This document shows, in pieces, positions 1-10,074 of a stretch of 64,000 nucleotides of DNA. The stretch is from CAVXSP01 sp963724645 (GTDB lineage Bacteria; Acidobacteriota; Vicinamibacteria; Vicinamibacterales; SCN-69-37). Positions within the stretch are counted from its first letter, which is position 1, and each line of letters begins with the position of its first letter. The stretch spans positions 1,426,001 to 1,490,000 of the forward strand of contig CAVRVJ010000003.1 in NCBI GenBank assembly GCA_963724645.1. Reading direction: 5' to 3'. The notes under the pieces were generated by a model. The model was not told where the DNA came from, searched no databases, and was given only the letters and a program-made list of their open reading frames with translations. The position numbers were made by a program, and so were the translations under genes.

Positions 1-1712
1 ACTTCGTAGGCGGCGTCCCTCGAGTTCCATGCCGATTCGCCGCTGTTGGTGTGATTGATGTGATAGACGCCGGCGTCGTCTTTCTGCAGGTTCGGGAAGT
101 GTCGATAGAATTCCGCGGCGCCTTTGATGAACGGGTAGGCCCGATCGCGCAACCAGGCGGCGTCCCCGGTGAACTGGTACTTCTGCCACGCCAGGTTGCC
201 GATGCGCGACGCGACGCCCAGGATGTGGGAGGTCTGGCCGAACACGCCCGATCCCTTGTTCTGAAACACGTAGTACCCGTGGTCCCACTCGCCGTCCGCG
301 CGGAAGTTCCAGCGGCTGTTGTGACGATTCTTGTTGTTCGCGAACCAGTCGAACTTCGGCGAGCGCTTCTCCCACGGCTTTCTGACGAGCACCAGATCCC
401 GCAACTCTGTCGCGATGTCGTCGGGCAGCGGCTCAGGGCCGTTGAAGAACGTCGTCTCGGGAATCCAGATGCCCTGCGTGCCCCACTGCTCGCGAGCCGC
501 CCGCGCGGCGGCCTCGTACATGCCCCAGTACAACTTGAACATCGGGTCGATCAGTTCGAGCCGATTCGCCGGCATGAGGTTGCTGTAATAGGCGCTCGTG
601 TTCGCCCACCAGTACTGCGAGCCCCACCGGCTCATGTCGCCGTCGGTGAGCCACAGCATCCCGCCGAACCGGGGCGGGAAGTCGCCCCGGGAGCTGGAGC
701 CCATCAGGTAGAGGAAATAGTCGTAGTTGGCTTCGACGACATCCGCCTGGCCGGACGCGCTGTGCATGTACACCGCGCCTTTCGACCAGAAATCGGCCCA
801 CCACGCCGCGGTCTCCTTCTGCAACGCGGCGAAACCCTTGGCTTCGGCGGACGTGACTTCCCCCAGCGCGGAGGCCGCCACATCGGCCGTCGGCTTGTCG
901 GAGGAGGCGCTGCCGATCAGGATCGCGAACCGTCCCCTTCCCGGCGCCGCAGACAACTGCACGGTCGAGTCACTCAGGTAGCGCGCGCGCGACGGTCGCC
1001 CGATGACGCCAATCGCCACAGCCGACGCATCGAAGAATCGATCCTCCTTGAACTGTTGGACCAGCGTGATTCGGCCATCGCGCACGCCCAGGATCGACGT
1101 CGCGGTATGGCCGGCCGTGCGGAACGTGACCGCGTGGTTTTCCCGCTGCGGAACCGTCTGGCCGGGCGTGAACTGCATCTGGTAGCGCAGCATGCGCAGG
1201 TCGATGTTGATCGCGGACGGCTGGCTTCGCTGGTCATCGATCTCGATCGCCATGACATCGGCGGCCGGCGACACCAGGACCCGCGCGGTGATGCCCTTCC
1301 CCTGCGCGGTCATCAACGCGTCGTAGAGGGAGAGATGCTGGCGGAACGACCCCGCGACGAAGACGTCCTCGCCGGCGTCGACGAGAGTCACGTCGACGAA
1401 CCCGCATCCGTAGCCGTAGTCGCTGTCCGCGCGGCCGAAGCTGAACGACGTGCTGTCCATCGCGTGAACGTCGACGCGGTTGATCTGCAGCTTGATCGAC
1501 GCCGGCGTCGTCCAGATGAGGCTGCCCATCCGGCCGTTGCCGACCGGCATGCCCTCTTCGGGGCGGGACACGGGCGTGTCATAGTCGAGATCCGCTCGCA
1601 AGACCTGAGCGCGTCGATCGATCTGGATCAGGCTTCCCGGCGCGACGGCTTCCAGGGGGGACGCCAGCAGCGCGATGGCCAGAATGGCGAGTGGCGACCA
1701 GAAACGGCGCAT
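1..1712 (-). CDS. Exported glycoside hydrolase, DUF5703 / GH95-like (C-terminus beyond window)
   Basis: The minus frame is open from an ATG at 1712, preceded by GGAG, to the window edge, so about 570 residues are seen and the C-terminus is missing. The N-terminus is a signal peptide ending near residue 23. Then come the motif PVGNGRMGSLIW (about residues 56-67) and, further on, FGGMLWLTDGDMSRWGSQYW. Both are typical of DUF5703-type enzymes related to GH95/GH65 (alpha/alpha)6 barrels. The family is thought to remove sugars such as fucose or rhamnose from polysaccharides outside the cytoplasm; the substrate cannot be told here. The long plus-strand open frame over the same bases is its shadow. 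Confidence 0.8.
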   Translation of the reverse strand, partial: MRRFWSPLAILAIALLASPLEAVAPGSLIQIDRRAQVLRADLDYDTPVSRPEEGMPVGNGRMGSLIWTTPASIKLQINRVDVHAMDSTSFSFGRADSDYGYGCGFVDVTLVDAGEDVFVAGSFRQHLSLYDALMTAQGKGITARVLVSPAADVMAIEIDDQRSQPSAINIDLRMLRYQMQFTPGQTVPQRENHAVTFRTAGHTATSILGVRDGRITLVQQFKEDRFFDASAVAIGVIGRPSRARYLSDSTVQLSAAPGRGRFAILIGSASSDKPTADVAASALGEVTSAEAKGFAALQKETAAWWADFWSKGAVYMHSASGQADVVEANYDYFLYLMGSSSRGDFPPRFGGMLWLTDGDMSRWGSQYWWANTSAYYSNLMPANRLELIDPMFKLYWGMYEAAARAAREQWGTQGIWIPETTFFNGPEPLPDDIATELRDLVLVRKPWEKRSPKFDWFANNKNRHNSRWNFRADGEWDHGYYVFQNKGSGVFGQTSHILGVASRIGNLAWQKYQFTGDAAWLRDRAYPFIKGAAEFYRHFPNLQKDDAGVYHINHTNSGESAWNSRDAAYE

Positions 1713-1798
1713 GGCGTGCTCCTCAGGATCTCGAAATGATACCCAGGTCGCTCCTTTCCACCGCCATTGTTTTCGCAGGCGTGCCTGCTGCCATCCGC

Positions 1799-2041
1799 TC
1801 AGCCGCGGTCGCCGGTCTGACCCTTCGCCTGGAGCAACGCCCTGATGCGGTCGCGCAGATCCTGGGGCAGGCGCGGCCGGGCGCTCTGGCGGCACAGGCG
1901 CGACACGCGTTCGAGATCCTGCCGCAGCGTCTCGCACGACGCGCATCCCGAGAGATGTTGCTCGATCTCGCGGCACAGGCAATCGTCAGCCGCGCCGTCG
2001 TCATAGTCGGCCAGCAGGCGCAGCAGATCGTCGCAGTTCAT
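1799..2041 (-). CDS. Anti-sigma factor, zinc-finger type
   Basis: An 80-residue protein with the zinc-binding anti-sigma signature HLSGCASC near residues 29-36. It overlaps the preceding ECF sigma gene by ATGA, so the two are translationally coupled. Anti-sigma zinc fingers bind their sigma factor and release it on a signal, often redox. There is no transmembrane segment, so this is a short cytoplasmic form. The thioredoxin gene just upstream in the same orientation makes a thiol-linked signal possible, but that is inference. Confidence 0.8.
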   Translation of the reverse strand: MNCDDLLRLLADYDDGAADDCLCREIEQHLSGCASCETLRQDLERVSRLCRQSARPRLPQDLRDRIRALLQAKGQTGDRG

Positions 2042-2601
2042 GACCGGGGCTCCTGCGGCCTCAATCCGGCCAGCCGCGCGCGCAGATTCAGCCGTGCGCG
2101 ATGCAAGTGTACCCGCACCGCGCCCGGCGTCAGACCCAGCAGTTCCGCGACGTCGTTTGTCGAGCGTCCGTCCATCTCGCGCAATTCAAACACGGCTCGC
2201 TGTTGCGGGCCCAGTTCGCCGAGTGCCTGCTCGAGCGCGGCCCGAGTCTCCTGCCGCTCGAGTAGATCATCGGGCAGCGGGCCCGCCAGGCCATGAGCGA
2301 GGCCGAGATCCTCCGCCGTCAGCTCATCTACGTCATCGAACAGGGGCCGCTCGCGGCTGCGGCGGCGCAGCAGGTCCATCGCGCGGTTGAAGACGATGCG
2401 ATAGAGCCACGTGCTGATCGTCGCGTCCCCACGGAATTCGTCCACGTGTTCCAGTGCGGCGCGGAACGCGTCCTGCACGGCGTCACCCGCGAGATCGGGA
2501 TCACCGGTCACCCGGAGCGCGAGCGCGTACAACCGATCGCCGTCGTTCTCGAGCGCGATGGTCAGCGCGTCGCGCACGGCGGCCGCGGACTCGTAGCCCA
2601 C
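2038..2601 (-). CDS. ECF RNA polymerase sigma factor (sigma-70 family, RpoE-like)
   Basis: A 187-residue protein with a region 2 at about residues 20-88 (GDAVQDAFRAALEHVDEF and STWLYRIVFNRAMDLLRR) and a region 4 helix-turn-helix at about 118-172 (RSTNDVAELLGLTPGAVRVHLHRAR). The usual region 3 is absent, as expected for ECF sigma factors. It ends in an ATGA overlap with the zinc-finger anti-sigma gene. Its regulon is unknown; the exported glycoside hydrolase downstream in the same direction is one candidate. Confidence 0.9.
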   Translation of the reverse strand: MGYESAAAVRDALTIALENDGDRLYALALRVTGDPDLAGDAVQDAFRAALEHVDEFRGDATISTWLYRIVFNRAMDLLRRRSRERPLFDDVDELTAEDLGLAHGLAGPLPDDLLERQETRAALEQALGELGPQQRAVFELREMDGRSTNDVAELLGLTPGAVRVHLHRARLNLRARLAGLRPQEPRS

Positions 2602-2663
2602 CGTCCGAATCTAGCGGTCTGTCTCGGCTGAAATCAATACCCGGCCGGTTCCTCGAACTTCCG

Positions 2664-3009
2664 TCATCCGCCGGCGCCGACCGCCGCGTGCTCGTTGAGG
2701 AAGTTCTCCAGCTCCGCCAGGCTCAGGGCGCCGATTCGTTGATCGACCACCTGACCATCGCGAAGGATCAGCAAGGTCGGGATGGAGCTGATGCCGAACC
2801 GCGTGGCCAGTTGCGGCTCCGCGTCGACGTCCACTTTGCCGACTTTCGCGCGTCCCTGGAAACGCCGGCCCACTTCCTCGACGGACGACGCGATCATGCG
2901 GCAGGGCGCACACCACTCGGCCCAGAAATCGACCAGGACCCGGAACGGCCGACGATTCGACCTCCGTCGTCCAGTTGTCCACACCCAGCCGCAGCGTCTG
3001 TTCGCTCAT
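2664..3009 (-). CDS. trxA: Thioredoxin (frameshifted near 2950)
   Basis: The C-terminal 90 residues are a clear thioredoxin: VLVDFWAEWCAPCRMI carries the WCxxC redox centre, and the cis-proline motif SIPTL is present. The expected N-terminus, MSEQTLRLGVDNWTTEVESS, is found in another frame beginning at an ATG at 3009 with a GGAGAGG ribosome site. Removing one G near 2950 joins the two into a normal protein of about 115 residues. The break is therefore probably a sequence error. It is a cytoplasmic disulfide reductase and lies upstream of the sigma/anti-sigma pair. Confidence 0.85.
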
Positions 3010-3133
3010 CAAGACACCTCTCCTTCCCTGCGAGGTTGGACGTTTGACCCCCGGCCGGCGTTACATCCACACGGCTATTCGTCGTCTTGAAGCAGGTGTA
3101 TCGTGTGTCCCACACATCAAAAAGGAGCGTTCG

Positions 3134-4246
3134 ATGAGCACCACGACTCGCCGGCAGTTTCTGCAAAACGTGACCGTTGGTGGGGCCGCCGCGCTCGCGG
3201 CGAGCCGGCTGCAGCCGCTGGCCGCGCGTCAGGCGGCCGGCGCGTTGCCCTGGCGATCGCGCATTGGCCTCGAGGTGTACACGGTGCGCGATCTGCTGAT
3301 GAAGGATTTCGAAGGCACGCTCGCCAAGGTCGCGGCGATCGGATACACCGAAATTGAGCCGACGAGCTACAACGACATGTCGCCGAAGGATTTCCGGGCG
3401 ATGTTGGATCGACACAAGCTCACGATGCCGAGCACGCATTCAGCCGCGCGCGGCGAGGGCGCCGACCTCGAGAAGATGCTCGAAGGATTCCAGATCATGG
3501 GCATCAAGTACACCGAGATCCAGGTGGGCGGCGCGCGTGGCGGTGGCGGCGGAGCAGGCGCGCCCGGCGCGGCCCGTGGTGCGGCGCCGGCCGGAGCGCG
3601 AGGCGCGGCGGGGCCGGTGGCTGGCCGGCCAGCCAACCTGCCGCCCGGTGCCTACTACGACGCCGGCACCGGCATCGTCCATAACGCGTTCAAGGAGACG
3701 GAAGCGTTCGGACCCTATCAGCCCCCGGTGTCGCTCGACTCGGTCAAGCGTCGCGCGGAGCAACTCAACGCCAACGGCAAGATCGCGCAGAAGTTTGGAA
3801 TGAAGATGCTCGTGCACAACCATACGGGCGAGTTCGAGAAGCTCACCGACAGTCCGCGCACGACCTACGACATCCTTCTCGCGGAAACCGACCCGGCGCT
3901 CGTCACCATGCAGATCGACCTCGGCTGGACCTACATCGCCGGGATGGATCCGATTGCGTTGTTTAAGGCGCACCCGGGCCGATTCGAGCTGTGGCATGTG
4001 AAGGACGTGTTCGGCTTGAAGAAGGTGAATCCGTCGCTGGGCCCGAATGCGAGGGTCAGCAGCATGGCGCTCGTCCCGGTCGGCAGCGGCCATATCGACT
4101 GGAAACCGGTGTTCGCGCAGGCCCAACTCGCCGGCCTCAAGCATTTCTGCATCGAGCAGGACAACGCCGCCGCGTGGGGCGATTCGATGGCCGCCGCGCG
4201 CCTGTCGTATCAGAACCTGGCGGCGATGCTCGACGAGATGAAATAG
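3134..4246 (+). CDS. Exported sugar phosphate isomerase/epimerase-like protein
   Basis: A 370-residue protein starting at an ATG at 3134 behind AAAGGAG; the frame is open further upstream but has no better start. The N-terminus STTTRRQFLQ plus a hydrophobic stretch is a Tat-type signal. The rest is a xylose-isomerase-like TIM barrel: IGLEVYTVRDLL, IGYTEIEPTSY, MLVHNHTGEFEKL and QIDLGWTYIAG, with acidic and His residues at metal-binding positions. A Gly/Ala/Arg-rich insert sits at about residues 131-172 (3523-3655) between barrel strands. The family acts on sugars or sugar derivatives; no substrate can be given. Confidence 0.85.
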   Translation: MSTTTRRQFLQNVTVGGAAALAASRLQPLAARQAAGALPWRSRIGLEVYTVRDLLMKDFEGTLAKVAAIGYTEIEPTSYNDMSPKDFRAMLDRHKLTMPSTHSAARGEGADLEKMLEGFQIMGIKYTEIQVGGARGGGGGAGAPGAARGAAPAGARGAAGPVAGRPANLPPGAYYDAGTGIVHNAFKETEAFGPYQPPVSLDSVKRRAEQLNANGKIAQKFGMKMLVHNHTGEFEKLTDSPRTTYDILLAETDPALVTMQIDLGWTYIAGMDPIALFKAHPGRFELWHVKDVFGLKKVNPSLGPNARVSSMALVPVGSGHIDWKPVFAQAQLAGLKHFCIEQDNAAAWGDSMAAARLSYQNLAAMLDEMK

Positions 4247-4354
4247 GCGCGGGCCGCCAGGGCGGAAACGGCCTCCAGCTTCGGGTAGGATCGTCATTCG
4301 GACCGTCGAACGTCGATCCGGCATTGAGAGGCGCGCCAGCTCCGGGGAGCGATT

Positions 4355-5192
4355 ATGGACCTCAACTCTCTCACTCAACAGGCCGTCACCACGCTCACGC
4401 AGGTCGCGTGGAGAGTGGCCGGAGCCCTGGCCCTCTGGCTGATCGGCCGTTGGCTGATCAAGCTGGCACTCCGTATTCTCGGTGGCGCTCTGTCCCGGCA
4501 GAACTTCGATGCGACGCTCGCGAGGTTACATGCAGACCGGCCTGAGCGCCGTGCTCAACGTGGTCCTGGTGGTCGCTCTGCTGGGCTACTTCGGCGTTGA
4601 GACGACGAGCTTCGCGGCGCTGCTGGCGGCCGGCGGCGTGGCAATCGGCGTCGCCTGGAGCGGGCTGTTGGCGAATTTCGCCGCCGGGGCGTTCCTGGTG
4701 TTCCTGCGGCCCTTCAAGGTCGGCGACTTCGTCACGGCTGGAGGGGTCACGGGGACGGTCGATACGATCGGCCTGTTCGGCACCACGATCAACACCCCCG
4801 ACAACGTCCTCGCCATCGTCGGCAACAACAAGATCTTCTCGGATACGATCCACAACTTCTCGGCCAACCCGTACCGGCGTGTGGATCTGACCGCGACGAT
4901 CAGCAGCGCGGTCGACCATCACCACGCGATGCGGATCCTGAAGGACCGGCTCGCCACGATCCCGAACGTGCTGGCGACGCCGGCACCGGACGTGGACGTA
5001 CTGCAGTTCACTCCAGCCGGGCCCGTGCTCTGCGTGAGGCCGTACTGCCGCAACGAGCACTACTGGCAGGTGTACTTCGACACGAACCGGATGATTCGCG
5101 AAGCGTTCGGCGAGGCGGGCTTCCCGGCGCCCATGCCGTCGTACGCGTTGGCAGGCCCGGCGTCGGCCCCGCCGCCCGACGCCCTGATCTGA
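4355..5192 (+). CDS. MscS-family mechanosensitive channel (frameshifted near 4527)
   Basis: The first 55 residues (ATG at 4355) give a transmembrane helix around ALALWLIGRWLIKLALRI. After a frameshift at about 4527 the second frame continues with YMQTGLSAVLNVVLVVALLG, the pore helix region AAGGVAIGVAWSGLLANFAA and the beta domain FLRPFKVGDFVTAGG. Removing one T of a TT pair restores a single protein of about 278 residues, the usual length of small MscS channels. It releases solutes from the inner membrane under osmotic downshock. Confidence 0.85.
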
Positions 5193-5297
5193 CAGATTCG
5201 GCCGGCCATCGCAAGGCCGATGTTCCAGCCGATGTCCCAGCCTTTGCCGGACGGCGCCGGACAGGTTACACTCCCGCTCCAGTATCCCGCTCGTCGA

Positions 5298-5460
5298 ATG
5301 CTGACGCTCCCCAGCGCCGCTGGAGCCCTTGCACTGGCTCTGGTCCTGACCCCCTGCGCAGGCCGGCGCCGCGGTGTCCGTGGCGCGGCTCGACGTCGCG
5401 TTTCGCAGCAGAGCGCTGAACGTCAAGGCGTATCAACCGCCGGCGCGCGGTGCGCATTAA
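5298..5460 (+). pseudogene. Short secreted peptide or truncated gene start, frameshifted
   Basis: An ATG at 5298 begins a signal-peptide-like stretch (MLTLPSAAGALALALVLTP). After a frameshift near 5362 the frame continues AQAGAAVSVARLDVAF and ends at TAA 5458-5460, which overlaps the ATG of the TonB receptor as TAATG. That overlap and the signal peptide argue for a real coding stretch of about 54 residues. No family is recognised. It may be the beginning of a longer exported enzyme lost by deletion. Confidence 0.35.
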
Positions 5461-7863
5461 TGACCAGACTGCGCGCTTTCGTCATCGCCGCCGCGTGCTC
5501 GATCGCCTCCGCGGCCGCTGAAGCGCAAACCGCCGCTCGACACACGGTCGTCGATCAGACTGGAGCGGCGCTGCCCGGTGCAACGGTGCAGCTCCTGGAC
5601 GGTTCGACCGTGCTCGCTACCGTGATAACCGATGCGGATGGAACCTTCGCGCTCGACGAAAACCTCGGCGGCACTACGGTCGTTGTCTCGCTGAACGGCT
5701 TTGAGCCCGCGAGCGTGCCGCGCGCGGAGGCGGGTCGCGTTGCGCTCGCACTGGCACGGACCACCGAGACGACGACGGTGGTCGCGCCCATCGGCGCCGT
5801 GTCGTCTCCAACCGGCGCGGCGCTCGGCAATACGCTCGAAGCCGTGAACATCTCGCGGTTGCCGTCTTCCCACATGAAGGCGCGCGAGTCGCTGCCACTG
5901 CTGCCGGCCGTCGTGCGCGGCCCGGACGGACTGCTGCAGCTCGGCGGCGCGCGCGCCCACGACACGCCGCTCGTGCTGGATGGATTCAATGTCACCGATC
6001 CGGCGACCGGTACGTCGTCCATCAATCTCCCGTTCGAGACCGTTCGCGGGATTGAAGTGCTCCGCGATCCGATGGCCGTCACTTACGGCGGCCTCCTGGC
6101 CGGCGTTGTCGCGCTCGAGAGCCGGCCGGGCGGAGACAAGTTCAAGATGGGCGTGCAGGGCATCGTGCCACGCCCCCGATTCCAGAGCCCCGGATTCGGC
6201 CGCATCGAGGGGATCTTTCCGCGCGTGTGGGTGAACGGCGCCAGTTCCTCCGGCGCTGTCCGGTACTTCGCCGCGGTCGAGTACCGACTACGAGCATATT
6301 CCCGTGCCGGGCGTCACCCAGGGGCGAGGCCCCGACATCGTCGAAATAAGCGCCACGGTGTTCGGGCGGATCGACGCGAAGCTGGGGCCGCGCCGTTCGA
6401 TCACGGTTGAAACCCTCGCGTTTCCAAGCCGCACAAGGTCGCAGGGACTGAGCCCGCGCCGGGAACAGCACGCGACGACCGATCTCGAAGGACACGACTT
6501 ATTCGCCGGTCTGACGCACCGTCTCATCATCGGTGATGGAGGTGTGTTGACACTTCAGGCTGGCGCCCTTGGACACTCGACCACCCTCGTCCCGAACGGC
6601 AACGGCACCTCGCTGCTCTCGCCGGCCGGGTGGAGCCGAAACTGGTTTGCCACTGCGACGCGGCATGCGGCCCGGTACACCGCGGTCGCGACGTGGGAGC
6701 GGCTCAAGACCATCGCTGGACGCAAACACGACTTCACCTTGATCGCCGAATTGGCGTTCCGCCGGCTGCGAGGCCATGTGTCGGAAGGTCCGATCCGCGT
6801 CGAGGACGCGCACGCGCGCCCGGTTCGGACCATCGGCTTCGGTCGGGGTGCCTCGATCGGGGCCGGCGACTGGCCTGTCGGGATGGCTCTGAGGGATCTC
6901 TGGCAGTTCAACAAGCGCACGCAGATCGACGCCGGCCTCCGGTTCGATCGGAGTCATCACGGCGGCAACGCCACGTCGGGCCGGGCCGGACTCCGCTACA
7001 TGCTGGATGAGTCGGGTCTCACCGTGTTGAAAGCCGGCTATGGCAAGTTCGTTGGCGTGGTTCCGCTCGCCGTGCCGGCGTTTGGCGGCTATCCGTCGCG
7101 ACTGGATCGCCGATTCGACGGCGATACCGGCGAACTGATTGACGAAATCGACGAGCAGCCCACGTTGGGGATCCTGCGCCTGCCGCGTGCCCTGGCCGCG
7201 ACGGTCGGGCTGGAGCGGCAGCTCGCGGCGTCACTGGACGCGCAGGTGGCGTTCACGGACCGGCGATCGTCGCGCCTGGCGACGCTTCGCGTTCCGACGG
7301 AGAGCGGTCCGCTGACGCTGGAGAGCACCGGCGTGGCGCGCTACCGCGAGCTTCAGGTTTCGGCCCGGCGCTCGTGGGCCGACGATCAGCAGGTGTTTGT
7401 GAGCTACGTGCGGTCGCTCGGCCGCGGCGAGCTCAATGACTTCTCGTCGCTCTTCGCCGCGCTGGACGCGCCGCTGCTGCAGCCAGGCGCCCTGGCGTGG
7501 CTCAACACCGATGTCCGGAATCGCATCGTCGTCTGGGGGACCGTCAATCTTCCGGGACGCGTCGTGATCTCGCCCGCCACCGAGTGGCGATCCGGCTTTC
7601 CCTATTCCGCCGTGGATGACCGCTACATCTACGCCGAGACGCCGAACAGCCGCTCGTTTCCCAACTTCTTTTCTACGGATCTCGTTGTTTACAAAACGAT
7701 CAGCGTGAGGAAACGCTCCGTGGACCTGGGGGCACAGCTCTTCAACGTGACGAATCATCGCAACCCTCGCGATGTGTATGCCGTGACAGGTGCACCGGGC
7801 TTTGGCCGGTTCACGAACAGCGTGGGCACGATTCTTCGCGGGTACATGCTCTTCAAGTGGTAG
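5460..7863 (+). CDS. TonB-dependent receptor with carboxypeptidase-regulatory-like domain (frameshifted near 6284)
   Basis: The ATG at 5460 starts a signal peptide (about 25 residues) followed by a CarboxypepD_reg-like beta sandwich (VVDQTGAALPGATVQLLDGS). A plug domain follows, with LVLDGFNVTDPATG and IEVLRDPMAVTYGG. The frame breaks near 6284; dropping one C of a CC pair continues into the barrel, which ends with the outer-membrane-type C-terminus GTILRGYMLFKW. Total about 800 residues. Such receptors import large ligands, often oligosaccharides or metal chelates, across the outer membrane. No substrate is indicated by the neighbours. Confidence 0.85.
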
Positions 7864-7895
7864 GGCCGTTCCGCGACAATCGATAGAATCCCAGT

Positions 7896-9389
7896 GTGCG
7901 CCCTCGTCTTCGCTTTGCTCCGTCGCCAACCGGCTATCTTCACGTCGGCGGCGCGCGCACGGCGCTGTTCAACTGGCTCTACACCCGCCACGCCGGAGGC
8001 ACGTTCGTCCTTCGTATTGAAGACACGGACGTCGAGCGCTCGTCGGCCGAGATGGTCGCGGGCATTCTCAAGAGCATGAGATGGCTGGGCCTGACCTGGG
8101 ACGAGGGTCCCGAGGTCGGAGGCCCGCACGCGCCCTATTTTCAGGCCCAGCGCCTCGACCGCTATCGCGCCGCCATCGGACGGCTCGTTGCGGAGGGCCA
8201 CGCCTACTACTGTTATTGCACGCCTGCGGATCTGGATGCGTCAAGGCGGGCGGCCGAAGCCGAAGGTCGCGCGTGGTCGTACGATCGGACCTGTCGCGCG
8301 CTCGATCGCGGCGAGATCGACCGGCGCGAGGCTGCCGCCCGTCCTCGTGCCGTGCGTTTCCTCGTGCCCGAGGGCCGGACCGCGTTCCATGACGTGGTTC
8401 GGGGGCAAATCGAATTCGACCACGCGAACCTCGAAGATTTTGTCCTCCTGCGCTCGGACGGCCATCCAACCTACCATCTCTCGGTTGTCGTCGACGACGT
8501 CGAGATGGCGATCTCGCACGTGGTTCGCGGCGACGATCACATCTCGAATACGCCGAAACAGGTGTTGATCTATCGGGCGCTCGCGGCGCCGGTGCCGACG
8601 TTCGCTCACGTGCCGCTCATCCTCGGTCCGGACAAGAAACGGTTGAGCAAACGCCACGGCGCGACGTCGGTCGGTGAATACGAGCTTCAGGGTTACCTGC
8701 CGGAGGCAATGATCAATTTCCTGGCGTTGATGGGTTGGTCGCCCGGCACCAACGAGGAAGTGTTCACGCGTGAGGAACTGATCGCGCGATTCTCGTTGGA
8801 CGGCATCAGCGGCGGGAATGCCGTGTTCAATCCGGAGAAGCTGGACTGGTTCAATCAACAGCACATCCTGCGGATGCCGGCGGCGGAAATTCTGCGGCGG
8901 CTCGCAACCGAGCTGGACACCGCGGGACTGAACCGCCCGCTCGAGACGGACGACCGCACGCGACTCGAAAGAGTGGTGGACCTCGTCAAGCCCCGCGCCC
9001 GCAAACTGACAGACATCATCCTGCTCATCCGGCCCTTCGTGCTCGAGCCAATCGATCGCGATCCGTCGGCCGTGGCAAGATATCTTGCCGATGCGGCGCT
9101 TCGACCGCATCTGGCCGAATGGCGCAATCGATTGCGCGTGGCCGAGTCGTTCACCGCCGCGCCGCTCGAGTCGGCGCTGCGGCAACTGGCGGCCGAACGC
9201 GGGCTCAAAGCAGGACCGCTCATTCATGCGACCCGCGTGGCCGTGACCGGCCAGGCGGTCAGTCCGGGTCTGTTCGATGTGCTGGAATTGATGGGACGCG
9301 ACAGGGTGGTCTCGAGACTTCTGGATGCCGACCGTCTGATCGCACAGCACGCCGGGACCTCGGAACCCGGGAATTCCGGAGCCTCATGA
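7896..9389 (+). CDS. gltX: Glutamate--tRNA ligase
   Basis: An intact 497-residue class I synthetase starting at GTG 7896. RFAPSPTGYLHVGGARTALF holds the HIGH-type motif (HVGG, residues 16-19), and KKRLSKRHG at about 246-254 is the KMSKS-type motif. It charges tRNA-Glu in the cytoplasm and is of the usual bacterial length. The stop overlaps the start of the following glycosylase gene (ATGA), so the two are coupled. Some bacteria with a GltX of this kind also charge tRNA-Gln via GatCAB; specificity cannot be read here. Confidence 0.95.
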   Translation: MRPRLRFAPSPTGYLHVGGARTALFNWLYTRHAGGTFVLRIEDTDVERSSAEMVAGILKSMRWLGLTWDEGPEVGGPHAPYFQAQRLDRYRAAIGRLVAEGHAYYCYCTPADLDASRRAAEAEGRAWSYDRTCRALDRGEIDRREAAARPRAVRFLVPEGRTAFHDVVRGQIEFDHANLEDFVLLRSDGHPTYHLSVVVDDVEMAISHVVRGDDHISNTPKQVLIYRALAAPVPTFAHVPLILGPDKKRLSKRHGATSVGEYELQGYLPEAMINFLALMGWSPGTNEEVFTREELIARFSLDGISGGNAVFNPEKLDWFNQQHILRMPAAEILRRLATELDTAGLNRPLETDDRTRLERVVDLVKPRARKLTDIILLIRPFVLEPIDRDPSAVARYLADAALRPHLAEWRNRLRVAESFTAAPLESALRQLAAERGLKAGPLIHATRVAVTGQAVSPGLFDVLELMGRDRVVSRLLDADRLIAQHAGTSEPGNSGAS

Positions 9390-10022
9390 CGAAGCCTTCG
9401 CGCGCCCTGTCCCCTGAAGAATTCGAACGCGCGCGTCGCGTACTGATGCGCCGCGATCCGCGCCTGGCGGCGCTGATCAAACGAGTCGGCCCTTGTCTGC
9501 TGCCGGAGGCACGCACGCGGCATCCTTTCGGGGCGCTCGTGCGCGCCGTGGTCGCGCAGCAACTCTCCGGCAAGGCAGCCGCCACGATCCACGAGCGCGT
9601 GCTTGCCCTCGTCGGCGGCGTCCAGGGATTGCATCCGGCCAGCCTCCTTGCGGCGGATCCTGTCGCGCTGCGGGCCGCCGGCTTGAGCCGGCAGAAGATC
9701 TGGTACCTGCAGGATCTTGCCGGCGCACGTCGCCGACGGCCGCCTGGACCTGGCGGCGCTCGAAGAGCTGTCCGACGACGACGTCATCGCCGCGATCACG
9801 GCCGTCAAGGGATTCGGACGATGGTCCGCCGAGATGTTCCTCATGTTCCGGCTGAACAGGCCTGACGTCTTTCCCGTTGCCGACCTCGGCATCGTCAAAG
9901 GCGTTCAGAAGCTGCTGGGGATGAAGGGCCGGCCCGCGCCGCGGACGATGGAGCGGTTGGCCGAGACCTGGCGGCCGTACCGCTCCGTGGCCGCCTGGTA
10001 TCTGTGGCGGATTCACGAATAA
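9386..10022 (+). CDS. DNA-3-methyladenine glycosylase, HhH-GPD family (frameshifted near 9725)
   Basis: The ATG at 9386 overlaps the gltX stop. The first part has FGALVRAVVAQQLSGKAA, typical of AlkA/HhH-GPD glycosylases. After a frameshift near 9725 the second frame has the helix-hairpin-helix VKGFGRWSAEMFLMF and the catalytic Asp region PVADLGIVKG. Dropping one C of a CC pair yields about 211 residues. The enzyme removes alkylated bases from DNA in base excision repair. Confidence 0.85.
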
Positions 10023-10074
10023 CCCGCCACGCGCGCCGTAACAGCGCGCCGCTGCCCACCGTATTGTTATCAGG

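Noticed and set aside
51..1739. Plus-strand open frame of 562 codons
   Set aside because: It is the reverse shadow of the DUF5703-type hydrolase. The minus frame has a ribosome site, signal peptide and family motifs, while the plus frame is Arg/Val-rich without any.
2454..3047. Plus-strand open frame over the sigma and thioredoxin genes
   Set aside because: No motif is present, and the minus-strand genes account for the whole stretch.
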